Assembly: GCA_026224825.1 (NCBI GenBank)
Contig: JAMFRO010000006.1
Span: forward strand, 1 to 64,000
DNA: 64,000 bases
Direction: 5' to 3'
Origin: a bacterium
GTDB lineage: Bacteria; Pseudomonadota; Alphaproteobacteria; Acetobacterales; Acetobacteraceae
Part shown: piece by piece, positions 34,168 through 45,398 of the stretch
Layout: each line of letters starts with the position of its first letter
How positions within the stretch are numbered: position 1 is the stretch's first letter
Position numbers and translations under genes: made by a program
Notes under the pieces: generated by a model
Database searches by the model: none
What the model was told of the DNA's origin: nothing
Seen by the model: the letters and a program-made list of their open reading frames with translations, nothing else

Positions 34168-35559
34168 ATGACCAGCGTCAGCGCCCTCGGTTCGTCGCAG
34201 ATATCCTCGGAAATCACCGCTGTCGAAACGCGGCTACAGGCGCCCGTCACGGAGCTGCAAACTCAGGTCACCTCGGAACAGGCCGATATCTCCGCCTGGG
34301 GCAGTATCAGCGGCTCGGTCTCCACGCTGTCGAAGGCGCTCTCCAACATCAAGAACGTCTCCAGCATCAACAGCCGGCTGGTCACCAGCTCGGACAATTC
34401 CAAGGCCACCGCCACGGTCAGCAACACCGCCGCCACCGGCACCTATAATCTCACAAGTATTTCGCTGGCCAAGCCGCAGGAAATTTACTCCAGCCTGCTA
34501 GGCTCCGGTGCCGCGACGCTCTCCGGCGGCACGGGCTCGCTGGTGTTCAGCGTGAGCGGCAAGAACGAGACCATCGCCATAGGCTCAGGCAGCCTGACTC
34601 TGAATGGTGTTGCCGCCGCCATCAACAAACAAGCCGGCGGGGTGCAGGCCAGCGTTATCGGCACCAAGGCCGGCGCCAGGCTGGTGCTACAGAGCAGCGG
34701 CACCGGCAGTTCCGCCGCTTTCTCCGTTTCCGGCACCGGCGCGCTCGCCCAGTTCGACTATAGCTCCGGCTCCGCCCATACCGGCGAGACCGTGGCCCAG
34801 ACCGCCGCCGACGCCACCCTCACCCTGAACGGTGTGCCCATCACCAGTTCCACCAATACGCTCGGCAGCGCCATTGCCGGCGTCACCATCGCGCTCGCCG
34901 GTGCCGGCTCGGCGGTGGTCTCGGTTTCCTCATCCCCCACCAACCTCTCCAGCTCGGTGCAGGCGGTCGCCACCACCCTGAATGCGGCCGTCGCCACCAT
35001 CTCCAAGATGACCAAATTCACGGCGGGCACGACCACGGCCACCGGCACCAGCAGCGGCGGCAGCGCCGGCCCGCTTTTGGGCAATTTCTCCGCCACTGAG
35101 CTTAAAAACGAGATGCTCTCTTCGGTCAGCGGGCTGGTTGCCAGCGGTGTGTCGGCCGGCGCCGTGGGGCTCTCCGTCAGCGGTTCGGGCACGATCTCTT
35201 TTAACGCCACCAGCTTCGCCGCCGAATATGCCAAAAACCCGACCGCCGTGCAGAATCTGGTCAGTGACCTTTACACATCGCTGAATGGGCTCACCACCGG
35301 TGCAATCGGCACTTCCAGCGGTTCGTCCAGCGGCGTCGTCACCACTAAAACCACAGGCTTCATCTCCACCGCCACGGCTTCGCTAAATGGGTTGATCACC
35401 GCCCTCGATGCCGAAGTTACCCAGATTGAAAAACAGAATGCGGCGCAGCTTAAGCTTCTCTCGCAGCAATATACCATCGCGGAAAGCAATGCGAGCAACG
35501 CCTCCATCACCCAGACCTATCTTGGTATTTTCCTTGGCAGCAGCAGCAGCACATCGTAA
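34168..35559 (+). CDS. fliD: Flagellar filament cap protein FliD (HAP2)
   Basis: Cap at the filament tip that folds incoming flagellin. The 463-aa protein has an N-terminal FliD domain (VETRLQAPVTELQTQVTSEQ...LSALSNIK) and a C-terminal coiled region (LITALDAEVTQIEKQNAAQL). The centre is Ser/Gly/Thr-rich. A duplicated motif CAACTTT(T)ACAACCA lies between the fliC terminator and the ATG and might be part of its promoter. Confidence 0.92.
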   Translation: MTSVSALGSSQISSEITAVETRLQAPVTELQTQVTSEQADISAWGSISGSVSTLSKALSNIKNVSSINSRLVTSSDNSKATATVSNTAATGTYNLTSISLAKPQEIYSSLLGSGAATLSGGTGSLVFSVSGKNETIAIGSGSLTLNGVAAAINKQAGGVQASVIGTKAGARLVLQSSGTGSSAAFSVSGTGALAQFDYSSGSAHTGETVAQTAADATLTLNGVPITSSTNTLGSAIAGVTIALAGAGSAVVSVSSSPTNLSSSVQAVATTLNAAVATISKMTKFTAGTTTATGTSSGGSAGPLLGNFSATELKNEMLSSVSGLVASGVSAGAVGLSVSGSGTISFNATSFAAEYAKNPTAVQNLVSDLYTSLNGLTTGAIGTSSGSSSGVVTTKTTGFISTATASLNGLITALDAEVTQIEKQNAAQLKLLSQQYTIAESNASNASITQTYLGIFLGSSSSTS

Positions 35560-35569
35560 GGACTAGGAC

Positions 35570-35965
35570 ATGAGCGGCACCGATTTGATCAGCACCTACC
35601 GCGCCGCCATGTTTGACGGCATGGCGGATATTGCCTGGCTGCGTCAGGGCTGGCGCGGCCTGCGCCAATACGGCCGCCGCGCCTGCCTCGCCATCGAGGA
35701 AAACGACATCGGCACAAAGGCCGCGATGATCGCCCGCGCCGATGAACTGCTCAATGTGATGAGCGGCATTCTCGACACTTCCGAAGGCACTACCCTAGGT
35801 CCGGCGCTGATGACCGTTTATTCTGCCTTGCGTTTTACGCTGCTGCGCGCCAATACGGAAACAAATATGGAAAGTGCTACAACCGCCTTGCAGGATTTCG
35901 AGGCGGCATTGGCGATCCTCGATCGTGATATGATAAAATCATCTGAAAGCGTGTTAGCTGCATGA
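35570..35965 (+). CDS. fliS: Flagellin export chaperone FliS
   Basis: Cytoplasmic chaperone that keeps flagellin unfolded for export. The 131-aa helical protein has FliS-like features (ARADELLNVMSGILDTSEG; LLRANTETNMESATTALQDF). It follows fliD by 10 bp, the usual fliD-fliS order, and overlaps flgM as ATGA. Typical alphaproteobacterial flagellin regulators FlaF and FlbT were not seen here. Confidence 0.85.
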   Translation: MSGTDLISTYRAAMFDGMADIAWLRQGWRGLRQYGRRACLAIEENDIGTKAAMIARADELLNVMSGILDTSEGTTLGPALMTVYSALRFTLLRANTETNMESATTALQDFEAALAILDRDMIKSSESVLAA

Positions 35966-36273
35966 GCAATACCATTCCGCCCTTCCGCCAGACATCGTTG
36001 CCGGATGCCGCCACGGGCCAGGCCAGCCTGCCTGCGGCCCAGCCTGCCGCAGCGCAAACACCGGAAGCCACCGTCGCGCCGCAGACGGATTCCGTCACCT
36101 TGAGTGCCGCCGCGCAATCCAGCGCCCAGTTGCTCACCGCCGCGCAGAACGATTCCGGCATCAACCATGAGGCCGTTTCCGCCATCCGTGCCCAGCTTGC
36201 CAACGGCAGCTATAACGTCTCGCCCGAAAACCTCGCCCAGGCCATAGCCACCGTGCTGAAAGAAACGAAATAA
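35962..36273 (+). CDS. flgM: Anti-sigma-28 factor FlgM
   Basis: Binds FliA until the hook is complete and is then exported. The 103-aa protein has a disordered Ala/Gln/Pro-rich N-terminus and the FlgM C-terminal sigma-binding region (TDSVTLSAAAQ; INHEAVSAIRAQLANGSYNV). Start and stop are coupled to fliS (ATGA) and the next gene (TAATG). Confidence 0.93.
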   Translation: MSNTIPPFRQTSLPDAATGQASLPAAQPAAAQTPEATVAPQTDSVTLSAAAQSSAQLLTAAQNDSGINHEAVSAIRAQLANGSYNVSPENLAQAIATVLKETK

Positions 36274-36746
36274 TGACCATTGCGGGGCAGTTCCGTAACG
36301 TTGCGAGCGACCCAATCTCCCTGGATGTGCCCCCTGTAACCGTGGTGTTGCGGCACGGTCTCGACCTTGTTGAAGAGCTCAGCCGCAAGCTGCAAATGCT
36401 CGACGCGCTGATGCTCACCGGCAAGCCGAATGATATTTCCGACGCCGCCGCCACCATCGAAGCCGCCCTGAAAGCCGCCGCCCCCTCCTTTGCCGAAATA
36501 GCCGACACAATGGGCCGGCTTGGCGCCTCCAACCTCGCCGCCGCCGCCGCGCAACTGCGTAAAATCGAGGAAGAAGACGCCGCCGGCCTGGCCGAGGCTT
36601 TGCGCGTGGCCCTCTCGCGCTTCGCCAAAAAATCCGTCAGTGCCAATAGGCGCGCGCAGCAGCTCAATCGGGGCTTGAACGCGGCGTTGAAATCGCTCCA
36701 GGCGCTGGGCGTACAGGAAAGCGGGCGGCTGATCGCTGAGGCCTGA
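36273..36746 (+). CDS. flgN: FlgN-like export chaperone
   Basis: The 157-aa helical protein is directly coupled to flgM, where the chaperone for FlgK and FlgL is usually encoded. It has long Ala/Leu-rich amphipathic helices (LDLVEELSRKLQMLDALMLT; GRLGASNLAAAAAQLRKIEE) consistent with FlgN. Sequence conservation in this family is low, so the name rests on size, helicity and position. It is the last gene of the flagellar locus and is followed by a dispersed hairpin repeat. Confidence 0.7.
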   Translation: MTIAGQFRNVASDPISLDVPPVTVVLRHGLDLVEELSRKLQMLDALMLTGKPNDISDAAATIEAALKAAAPSFAEIADTMGRLGASNLAAAAAQLRKIEEEDAAGLAEALRVALSRFAKKSVSANRRAQQLNRGLNAALKSLQALGVQESGRLIAEA

Positions 36747-36754
36747 AGGTAAGA

Positions 36755-36806
36755 AAGCAGCAGCTTTTTGAAAAAAGCTGCACCAAAAACTTTTGTAAAT
36801 GGGTTT
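36755..36806 (+). repeat. Dispersed 3'-end hairpin repeat, copy 1
   Basis: The repeat contains the palindrome GCAGCTTTTT-GA-AAAAAGCTGC followed by ACCAAAAACTTTTGTAAATG. It starts 9 bp after the flgN stop. Three related copies follow at 54576, 57181 and 59803, each just after a stop codon in the same orientation. The hairpin with adjacent T-rich sequence could terminate transcription. Confidence 0.9.
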
Positions 36807-36825
36807 GCGTCCCCACTTTGGACTC

Positions 36826-39800
36826 ATGATGGGGTCTGAAGATGTTGCACCGTTGCGCCGTGCCATTACGGCCGCCCATCGTTTGCCGGAGGCCGATTGC
36901 GTTGCGGCACTCCTGCCTGCCGCCACCCTGCCACCTGGCGCCCACGCATTCGCCACCGCGCTGGTGCAAGCCCTGCGCGCCCGGCCGCAAAACACATTAT
37001 CCCGCATGCTTGCCGCCTACCCGCTCTCCAGCCCGGAGGGCCAGGCGCTTATGGGACTGGCCGAAGCCCTCCTCCGCACACCCGACACCCCCACCCGCCA
37101 CGATTTGCTGCGCGACAAGCTGCGAGGCCGCCACTGGCACGCCAACCCGGAACTCCGCCTTGCCGCCGTAGTTGCCGCCACCCCCGCCTGGGCGCTTGCC
37201 GCCCCCCTCATCCGCCGCGCCGCCGAGCGCGCCATAGGCCAGATGGCGGCGGATTTCGTCCTCGGCGAAACCATGCCCCAGGCCCTGGCCCGCGCAGCAC
37301 CTATGGAAGCCAGCGGCTTCCGCTACTCCTACGACATGCTGGGCGAAGCCGCCCTCACCGCCGCTGACGCGAATCATTATTACGCCGCTTACGAGACCGC
37401 GATAAACACCGCCGGCGCCAACCGCAGCCTCTACGAAAACGCAGGTGTCTCCATCAAACTCTCAGCCCTGCACCCACGCTACTGCCGCGCCCAGCGCACC
37501 CGCGTGCTCACGGAACTATTGCCACGCCTCACAACCCTCGCCCAACGCGCCAAATCCCGCAACATCAGCCTCACCATCGATGCCGAAGAGGCGGACCGCC
37601 TCGACCTCTCCCTCGACCTGCTGAAAATCCTCTGCGAGACCGCCACATTATCCGGCTGGCACGGGATCGGCTTCGCGGTGCAGGCCTACCAGAAGCGTGC
37701 CCCCGCCGTGCTCGATTTCTGCATAGACCTCGCCCAGCGCACCGGCCACCGCCTGATGATCCGCCTCGTCAAAGGCGCCTATTGGGATTCAGAAATAAAG
37801 CAGGCGCAAACAGGCGGTTTCTCAGACTACCCGGTCTTCACCCGCAAAGCCCATACGGACATCTCCTACCTCGCCTGCGCCCGCAAACTGCTCGATGCAG
37901 GTGCCGTAATCTACCCGCAATTCGCCACGCATAACGCCCTCACCATCGCCGCCATCCACGCCCTGGCCGGCCCTGCGGCGTACGAGTTCCAATGCCTGCA
38001 CGGCATGGGTGAGGATTTATACGAGCAAGTCCGGCAGCGCACGCAGCGCCCCTGCCGCATCTATGCCCCCGTCGGCTTGCATGCCGGGCTGCTCGCCTAT
38101 CTCTCCCGCCGCCTGCTGGAAAACGGCGCCAACGCCTCCTTCCTCAACCAGTTGCACAACCAAACCATCCCCCTCGAAACCCTGCTGCAAGACCCAATAA
38201 CCGCCACCGGGCTCGGCACCCCGCACCCATCCATTCCCTTGCCCTCACAATTATTCGCGCCCCGGCAAAACTCCACGGGCCTGGACCTCTCCGACACCCC
38301 GACAATCACCAGCCTCACAACCGCCCTCATAGCAGCCCCACCCTGGCCGGACATCGTTACGGCCACGCCCGAGACAATCGCGGCCGCCTTCATCGCCGCC
38401 GCCAACTACCACCCCGCGCCACCTGCCACCCGCGACACCCTGCTGCTACGCGCCGCCGACACGCTGGAGCAGCACCGCAACACCCTCCTCGCTCTGCTGG
38501 TCAAGGAAGGCCGCAAAACCATCCCCGCCGCCTTCTCGGAAATCCGCGAGGCCGTCGATTATTGTCGCTACTACGCCAGCCTCATCAAAACCTGGGCGCC
38601 GGAAACCCACATCCCCCTCGGCCCCGTCATCTGCATCAGCCCCTGGAATTTCCCCCTCGCCATCTTCATCGGCCAGATCGCCGGCGCCTTCGCCGCAGGC
38701 AATGCCGTGCTCGCCAAACCGGCCGAGGAAACCCCGCGCATCGCCGCCTATGCCGTCACATTGCTGCACATCGCGGGCATCCCCCAGCCCGCCCTGCATC
38801 TCATCCAGGGCGACGCAAGCACCGGTGCCGCCCTCGTGGAAAATCACGGGCTCCGTGGCGTGGTCTTCACCGGCAGTCTCACCGCCGCCAAATCCATCCA
38901 GCGAACCCTGTCCCACCGCAGCAACCCCGGCGGCCAGCCCGTGCCCCTCATCGCCGAAACCGGCGGCCAGAACGCCATGATCGCGGACAGCACGGCTTTG
39001 CCCGAACAGCTCATGTCCGATGTCCTAGCCTCCGCCTTCGACTCCGCCGGCCAGCGCTGCTCGGCTCTGCGTCTGCTCTGCCTGCAAGCCGAACTCGCCC
39101 CCCTCATCCTGCCCCGCTTACGCGGCGCCATGGCCGAGCTCCAGTCAGGCAACCCCAGCCAGCTCGCCACGGACATCGGCCCCCTCATCAGCGATGCAGC
39201 CGCCGCAAGAATCCTCTCCCATATCGAGACAATGCGCGCCGCCAACTGCCGCATCACCCAGGCTGACGCACCACCGGGGCAAAACTTTATCTCCCCGACC
39301 CTCATCGAGATCCCAGACCTCTCACACCTCCGCGAAGAGGTTTTCGGCCCCGTCCTGCACATCCTCACCTATCGGCGCGCCGAACTTCCTCACCTCGTGC
39401 AGCGCATCAACGCGCTCGGCTATGGCCTCACCTTCGGCATCCACAGCCGCATCGATTCCCGCGCACTGCAACTCGCGCATCGCATCAATGCCGGTAATAT
39501 CTACATCAACCGCAACATCATCGGCGCCGTGGTGGGCTCCCAGCCCTTCGGCGGGCAAGGGCTCTCCGGCACCGGCCCCAAAGCCGGCGGCCCGCTCTAT
39601 CTGCACCGCCTGCTCAGCCATTCCCCTGCCTGCCGCCCGCCGCAAACAGATCTCCCGGGCCCCGCCGGTGAGCGCAACATCTATGCACCCCACCCAAGCC
39701 GCGTATTTTGCAGCGCAAAAACCCATTTTGGCCGCACCGCCCAGCGCGAAGCCATAGCCGCCGCCAACGCCCGCGCCGTATTTTCCCCCAACGCAAAATT

Positions 39801-40014
39801 CTCGGCCGTTCTACTGGAGGGCGACGCCGCCGACACCCAGCGCCTCGCCGCCACCCTCATCACAAGAGGCCCCATCATCCCCATCCACGCCCTATCCACC
39901 GCCGCTCTGGCCGCTGGTGCCGTCTACAACCCTGCCTGGCTGGCGCATGAGCGCGTCATCAGCATCAACACCTCTGCTGCCGGCGGCAATGCAGCGCTTG
40001 TAACGCAAATTTAA
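36826..40014 (+). CDS. putA: Bifunctional proline dehydrogenase / glutamate-semialdehyde dehydrogenase PutA
   Basis: Oxidises proline to glutamate in two steps. The protein is about 1062 aa. The FAD-dependent proline dehydrogenase barrel (about 180-470) has VSIKLSALHPRY, RLVKGAYWDSEIK, QFATHN and YEFQCLHGMGEDLY. The NAD-dependent aldehyde dehydrogenase domain (about 520-960) has CISPWNFPLAIFIGQIAGAF, the general-base Glu in LIAETGGQNA, and the catalytic Cys in AGQRCSALR. There is no N-terminal ribbon-helix-helix, so it should not repress its own gene. The frame opens at 36799, but that ATG lies in the repeat tail; ATG 36826 or 36829 is likelier. The permease downstream probably imports the substrate. 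Confidence 0.94.
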   Translation: MMGSEDVAPLRRAITAAHRLPEADCVAALLPAATLPPGAHAFATALVQALRARPQNTLSRMLAAYPLSSPEGQALMGLAEALLRTPDTPTRHDLLRDKLRGRHWHANPELRLAAVVAATPAWALAAPLIRRAAERAIGQMAADFVLGETMPQALARAAPMEASGFRYSYDMLGEAALTAADANHYYAAYETAINTAGANRSLYENAGVSIKLSALHPRYCRAQRTRVLTELLPRLTTLAQRAKSRNISLTIDAEEADRLDLSLDLLKILCETATLSGWHGIGFAVQAYQKRAPAVLDFCIDLAQRTGHRLMIRLVKGAYWDSEIKQAQTGGFSDYPVFTRKAHTDISYLACARKLLDAGAVIYPQFATHNALTIAAIHALAGPAAYEFQCLHGMGEDLYEQVRQRTQRPCRIYAPVGLHAGLLAYLSRRLLENGANASFLNQLHNQTIPLETLLQDPITATGLGTPHPSIPLPSQLFAPRQNSTGLDLSDTPTITSLTTALIAAPPWPDIVTATPETIAAAFIAAANYHPAPPATRDTLLLRAADTLEQHRNTLLALLVKEGRKTIPAAFSEIREAVDYCRYYASLIKTWAPETHIPLGPVICISPWNFPLAIFIGQIAGAFAAGNAVLAKPAEETPRIAAYAVTLLHIAGIPQPALHLIQGDASTGAALVENHGLRGVVFTGSLTAAKSIQRTLSHRSNPGGQPVPLIAETGGQNAMIADSTALPEQLMSDVLASAFDSAGQRCSALRLLCLQAELAPLILPRLRGAMAELQSGNPSQLATDIGPLISDAAAARILSHIETMRAANCRITQADAPPGQNFISPTLIEIPDLSHLREEVFGPVLHILTYRRAELPHLVQRINALGYGLTFGIHSRIDSRALQLAHRINAGNIYINRNIIGAVVGSQPFGGQGLSGTGPKAGGPLYLHRLLSHSPACRPPQTDLPGPAGERNIYAPHPSRVFCSAKTHFGRTAQREAIAAANARAVFSPNAKFSAVLLEGDAADTQRLAATLITRGPIIPIHALSTAALAAGAVYNPAWLAHERVISINTSAAGGNAALVTQI

Positions 40015-40113
40015 CGCCAGTTGACGGATCGCCCTAAAAGGCGGAGCTTTTGCGCGCGGCAAAGCCGGCGCAAGACCCAATAACAAAATATTTCTAAAAT
40101 ATAGGGAAACAGC

Positions 40114-41532
40114 ATGAGCACCATCACACGGAGCGGGGAGCGCCTGAAGCGCGACAGCCTCGGCCTCAGCCAAATCATCGCCTCAACCCTGGCCAACATC
40201 GCCCCGGCCATGAGTTTCTTCTTCGGCTTCGGCCTGCTGGTATCCGGTGCCGGTGTCGGCGCGCCGCTCACCATTCTGGCGGCCACCGTGGTTATCCTGT
40301 TTCTCACCAACACGCTGGCGCAGTTTTCCAAATACCGCCCCTCCGCCGGCTCTTTCGTCACCTTCATCGGCATGGCTTTCGGCCCGGTCTCCGGTGCCGC
40401 CGCCTCGCTGTTCGTCGTCACCGGCTATTGCATCGCGGCCTCCTCGGTGGTCGTCATTTCCGGCGGCTGGGCGGCGACCACGTTGCAGGTGTTCCTTGGC
40501 ATCCACATCCCCTGGCAGGTCCTCAGCATCGTCTTCACTGGCATTGTCGGCCTGCTGGTGTCGCGCGGCATCAGCCTGTCCACCACCTGGGCCGCCATCT
40601 TCTTTTATTTCGAGCTGATTCTGCTCCTGGTCGGCGCCGTCATCATGCTCTGGGTCAATCGCGGCGCCATTTCTGTAGCGCCTTTCCTGCTCTCCAGCGT
40701 ACCGAACGGGCTCAAAGGCATCAGCTTTGGCTTTCCGTTAGCAGTCTACCTTTTTATCGGTTGGGAAAACTCTGCGATGCTGGCTGAGGAAACCACAAAC
40801 CCGCGGCGCAATGTGCCACGCGCCCTCATCACCGGCACGGTCTCCATTGGCCTGCTCTACATCTTCCTGTCCTTCGCCACGGAGACGGCCTTCCACAATA
40901 ACGCCGCCGCCATCGGCGCCTCCGCCGTACCGTTTGTGGATGCCTTTAAGGCCTCTGCCGCCGGCTTCATCATCATCGCTTATCTTGCTGGTGTGACCAG
41001 CATTTTTTCCTCCCTCATCGGCCTCACCAACGCCCAGGCGCGGATTTTGTTCAACTCCTCGCGTGAGGGTCTGCTGCCGACGTTCTTCGGTAAAATCCAC
41101 CCGCAGCACCGCACGCCGCATGTCGCCATGTGGGCCTATATCGTTGTCGCTCTGCTCATCGTTCTGGTCTTCGGCACGGTCTATGCCATCGACCCCGTAA
41201 CCCTGTTTGGCGAGACCGGCACGCTTGGCACCATCCCGGTCGTCGTCACCTATCTGCTCACCAATTTGGCTCTGCCTGTGTACATGTATCGCCATCATCG
41301 TAGTGAGTTCAGCCCGTTCTGGCACCTCATCGTGCCCGTAATCGGTTCGGCGCTGATGCTTGTGCCGCTGTACTACCTGGCGGTGCCCGGGCAGCCCTAT
41401 CCGTTCAACATCTATCCGTATCTGGCGCTCGGTCTACTGGTGCTCTCGCTCATCTACGGCTTCATTCTCGCCAAGCGCGACCCGGATCTGGTGCAGCGTA
41501 TCGGCTCTTACGTGGCTGACGAAGAATACTAA
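40114..41532 (+). CDS. APC-family amino acid permease
   Basis: Inner-membrane amino-acid transporter. The 472-aa protein has about twelve hydrophobic segments, the APC N-terminal region (LGLSQIIASTLANIAPAMSF) and VYLFIGWENSAMLAEETTNP, the conserved segment before the seventh helix. An AGGGA site precedes the ATG. Position 100 bp after putA suggests proline or a related amino acid as substrate, which is an inference. Confidence 0.88.
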   Translation: MSTITRSGERLKRDSLGLSQIIASTLANIAPAMSFFFGFGLLVSGAGVGAPLTILAATVVILFLTNTLAQFSKYRPSAGSFVTFIGMAFGPVSGAAASLFVVTGYCIAASSVVVISGGWAATTLQVFLGIHIPWQVLSIVFTGIVGLLVSRGISLSTTWAAIFFYFELILLLVGAVIMLWVNRGAISVAPFLLSSVPNGLKGISFGFPLAVYLFIGWENSAMLAEETTNPRRNVPRALITGTVSIGLLYIFLSFATETAFHNNAAAIGASAVPFVDAFKASAAGFIIIAYLAGVTSIFSSLIGLTNAQARILFNSSREGLLPTFFGKIHPQHRTPHVAMWAYIVVALLIVLVFGTVYAIDPVTLFGETGTLGTIPVVVTYLLTNLALPVYMYRHHRSEFSPFWHLIVPVIGSALMLVPLYYLAVPGQPYPFNIYPYLALGLLVLSLIYGFILAKRDPDLVQRIGSYVADEEY

Positions 41533-41792
41533 CGCCGCGTTCCGGGTGGTGCGGTTGTGCCACCCGGACCATCCAGCGTGGCACCGGGATTTTGCGGCAT
41601 CAAGGACGCTGACGCGCCGCTACGCGGTGGGCTTCGCCCATCCTTGACCCCGCAAAATCCCGGTGCCTTCACAAACTATGGCCGGGACGGAGAAACGGCG
41701 TTCAACCGAACCGAGAAACATTTCCTTGTTCGGTTAAAAGGACCATTTCCTCGCCCGGCCGCATAACACGCGACCCTCGGACAAAACAGGGT
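41533..41792. other. Intergenic repeats between convergent genes
   Basis: No gene seen. A perfect stem CCGGGTGG / CCACCCGG at 41542-41567 lies right after the permease stop and may end its transcript, though no T-run follows. A second palindromic element, GGTGGGCTTCGCCCATCC, is at about 41626-41644. Confidence 0.5.
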
Positions 41793-42131
41793 CTACTCCG
41801 GCAGCATCAGTTCCTCAACCCGCCCACCTTCAATCAAATGCCTCTGCAACACCGCATCCACCGCCTCAAACGAGTCCAGCCGGTACCACACCCCCTCGGT
41901 ATAAAATACCGCGCATGGCCCTAGCTCGCACCGGTCCAAACAGCCGGACTGGTTCACCCGCACGCCTTTAATCCCCAGCTCCTTCACCCGCGCCTTCATA
42001 TAATCGCGGATCTTCTCAGATCCCTTGCTGGCGCAGCACCCGCGTTTATGCCCATCCGGCCGGCGGTTGCCGCACACAAAAATATGCGTCTCGAAAAACG
42101 GCGCCGGATCACTTCCCAGTCTTTCACCCAA
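41793..42131 (-). CDS. (2Fe-2S) thioredoxin-like ferredoxin
   Basis: Small redox protein of 112 aa with the thioredoxin-like 2Fe-2S arrangement: C20 after a beta strand (THIFVCGNRR), C32/C33, then C64, C68 and C73 (NQSGCLDRCELGPCAVFYTE). Ligands are most likely C20, C32 or C33, C64 and C68. Translation starts at TTG 42131 with GGAG eight bases upstream; no in-frame ATG is available. It is convergent with the permease and divergent from the DUF255 gene. The electron partner is unknown. Confidence 0.85.
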   Translation of the reverse strand: MGERLGSDPAPFFETHIFVCGNRRPDGHKRGCCASKGSEKIRDYMKARVKELGIKGVRVNQSGCLDRCELGPCAVFYTEGVWYRLDSFEAVDAVLQRHLIEGGRVEELMLPE

Positions 42132-42188
42132 AGCTGTTACTCCACTTCAATTCGTCCTATCTAAGCCCGCAATCGGGAGTTAGGCAAA

Positions 42189-44170
<1,982 letters not shown>

Positions 44171-44174
<4 letters not shown>

Positions 44175-44626
44175 ACAGACGCCACCTGCTCACCCTCGCA
44201 GCCTCCACCGCCCTCGCCGCACCCTTCCCGGCCTTCGCCTACACGGTCACCCATACCGATGCGCAATGGCAGAAGCTTCTCACCCCCGCCCAATACAACA
44301 TCCTCCGCCAGGCCGGCACCGAAGCCCCCTTCAGCTCCCCTCTGCTCACCGAAACCCGCCCCGGCGTGTACAACTGCGCCGGCTGCGCTTTGCCTTTGTT
44401 CTCCGCCAAAACCAAATACGATTCCGGCGAAGGCTGGCCCAGCTTCTGGGCGCCGTTACCCAACGCCATCCAAACCTCAGGCGATAATTCCTTCGGCATG
44501 GACCGCACGGAAGTCCACTGCACCCGCTGCGGCAGCCACCTCGGCCATGTTTTTCCGGATGGCCCCCCACCAACGGGCCAACGCTACTGCATCGACGGCG
44601 TAGCCCTCACATTCAAACCCACCTAA
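44171..44626 (+). CDS. msrB: Exported peptide-methionine (R)-S-oxide reductase MsrB
   Basis: Repairs methionine-R-sulfoxide in proteins. The 151-aa protein has a signal peptide ([20 protein letters not shown], cleavage after AFA23; the twin Arg may make it a Tat substrate), so the enzyme is probably periplasmic. Zinc ligands are C69/C72 and C117/C120, and the catalytic Cys is C140 (RYCIDGVAL). It is coupled to the upstream DUF255 gene. Confidence 0.94.
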
Positions 44627-44637
44627 CCCACCCACAC

Positions 44638-44684
44638 CGTCATGCCCGCCCCCGTCATGCCCGCGAAAGCGGGCACCCCACGCC
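44638..44684. repeat. Short palindromic intergenic repeat (CGTCATGCCCGC type)
   Basis: CGTCATGCCCGC occurs twice; the second copy continues into the stem CCCGC-GAAA-GCGGG. Such elements are common intergenic repeats in many proteobacteria. It lies just after msrB and could also act as a transcript end. Confidence 0.7.
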
Positions 44685-44760
44685 GCAGCGGCACTTTAAA
44701 CCACCAACCCCAGTCCCCAACTGCTAATCCGTCCCCGCAACAACCAGCAGGAGTGCCGCA

Positions 44761-45210
44761 ATGTCAGAGCAGACCCAGGCCGCCAAAACCCCACCACGCT
44801 GGTTCCTGAAACTCTTCTCAAAATCCCACGCCTTCCTAAACCGCGCCTCCGGCGGCCGCCTCTTCAACACGCTGGCCGGCGATGAAGTCTGCTTCGTCAC
44901 CATGCGCGGCGCCAAATCCGGCCGCCAGATCACCACGCCCCTGATGTACGTCCCCTACGGCACCGGCGTCCTGCTCGTCGCCTCCCAAGGCGGCGCTCCC
45001 AAAAACCCGGTCTGGTACAACAACATTGTCAAACATCCGGACATCGAAGTCCGCTACCGCGGCAAGCCCATGCACCTGCGCGCCCGCCTGGCCACGCCAG
45101 AAGAAAAACCCACCCTCTGGCCCATCTGCGATGCCGCCTACGCCCCCTACGCCGACTATCGCGCCAAAACCACGCGGGATATTCCGATATTTGTATGTGA
45201 AAGCGCGTAA
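44761..45210 (+). CDS. DUF385 / nitroreductase-family protein
   Basis: The 149-aa protein has the pattern of the deazaflavin-dependent nitroreductase (DUF385) family: VTMRGAKSGRQITTPLMYVP, then LLVASQGGAPKNPVWYNNIV and HPDIEVRYRGKPMHLRARL. Mycobacterial relatives use F420H2; whether this organism makes F420 cannot be told, and FMN or a non-redox role is possible. A GGAG site lies upstream. It is monocistronic between repeats. Confidence 0.83.
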   Translation: MSEQTQAAKTPPRWFLKLFSKSHAFLNRASGGRLFNTLAGDEVCFVTMRGAKSGRQITTPLMYVPYGTGVLLVASQGGAPKNPVWYNNIVKHPDIEVRYRGKPMHLRARLATPEEKPTLWPICDAAYAPYADYRAKTTRDIPIFVCESA

Positions 45211-45220
45211 CCGAACCACC

Positions 45221-45302
45221 CGTCATTGCGAGCGCAGCGAAGCAATCCATCTTTCGTTGTGCGTCATGAAAGATGGATTGCTTCGCTACGCTCGCAATGA
45301 CG
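45221..45302. repeat. Long inverted repeat 1
   Basis: CGTCATTGCGAGCGCAGCGA... at the left matches its reverse complement at the right (…CGCTACGCTCGCAATGACG) over about 35 bp, with a 12-bp centre. It would form a long hairpin. This type is a frequent dispersed intergenic element; no transposase is nearby. Confidence 0.85.
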
Positions 45303-45319
45303 AAAATTGTAGAGAGTGT

Positions 45320-45396
45320 GTAGGGCGGATAAGCGAAGCGCCATCCGCCACTCTCTCGCCCGCAACGGCGGATGACGCTTCGCTTATCCGCCCTAC
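45320..45396. repeat. Long inverted repeat 2
   Basis: GTAGGGCGGATAAGCGAAGC is paired with GCTTCGCTTATCCGCCCTAC at the other end; ATCCGCC and GGCGGAT extend the stem with one mismatch. It lies immediately beyond the stop of the leftward gene at 45399 and could end its transcript. Confidence 0.85.
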
Positions 45397-45398
45397 GC

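Noticed and set aside
36799..36825. putA start at ATG 36799
   Set aside because: This ATG is formed by the tail of the dispersed repeat; the PutA-like sequence begins after the ATGs at 36826/36829.
45221..45396. Insertion sequence
   Set aside because: No transposase frame or target duplication; these are stand-alone palindromic elements.
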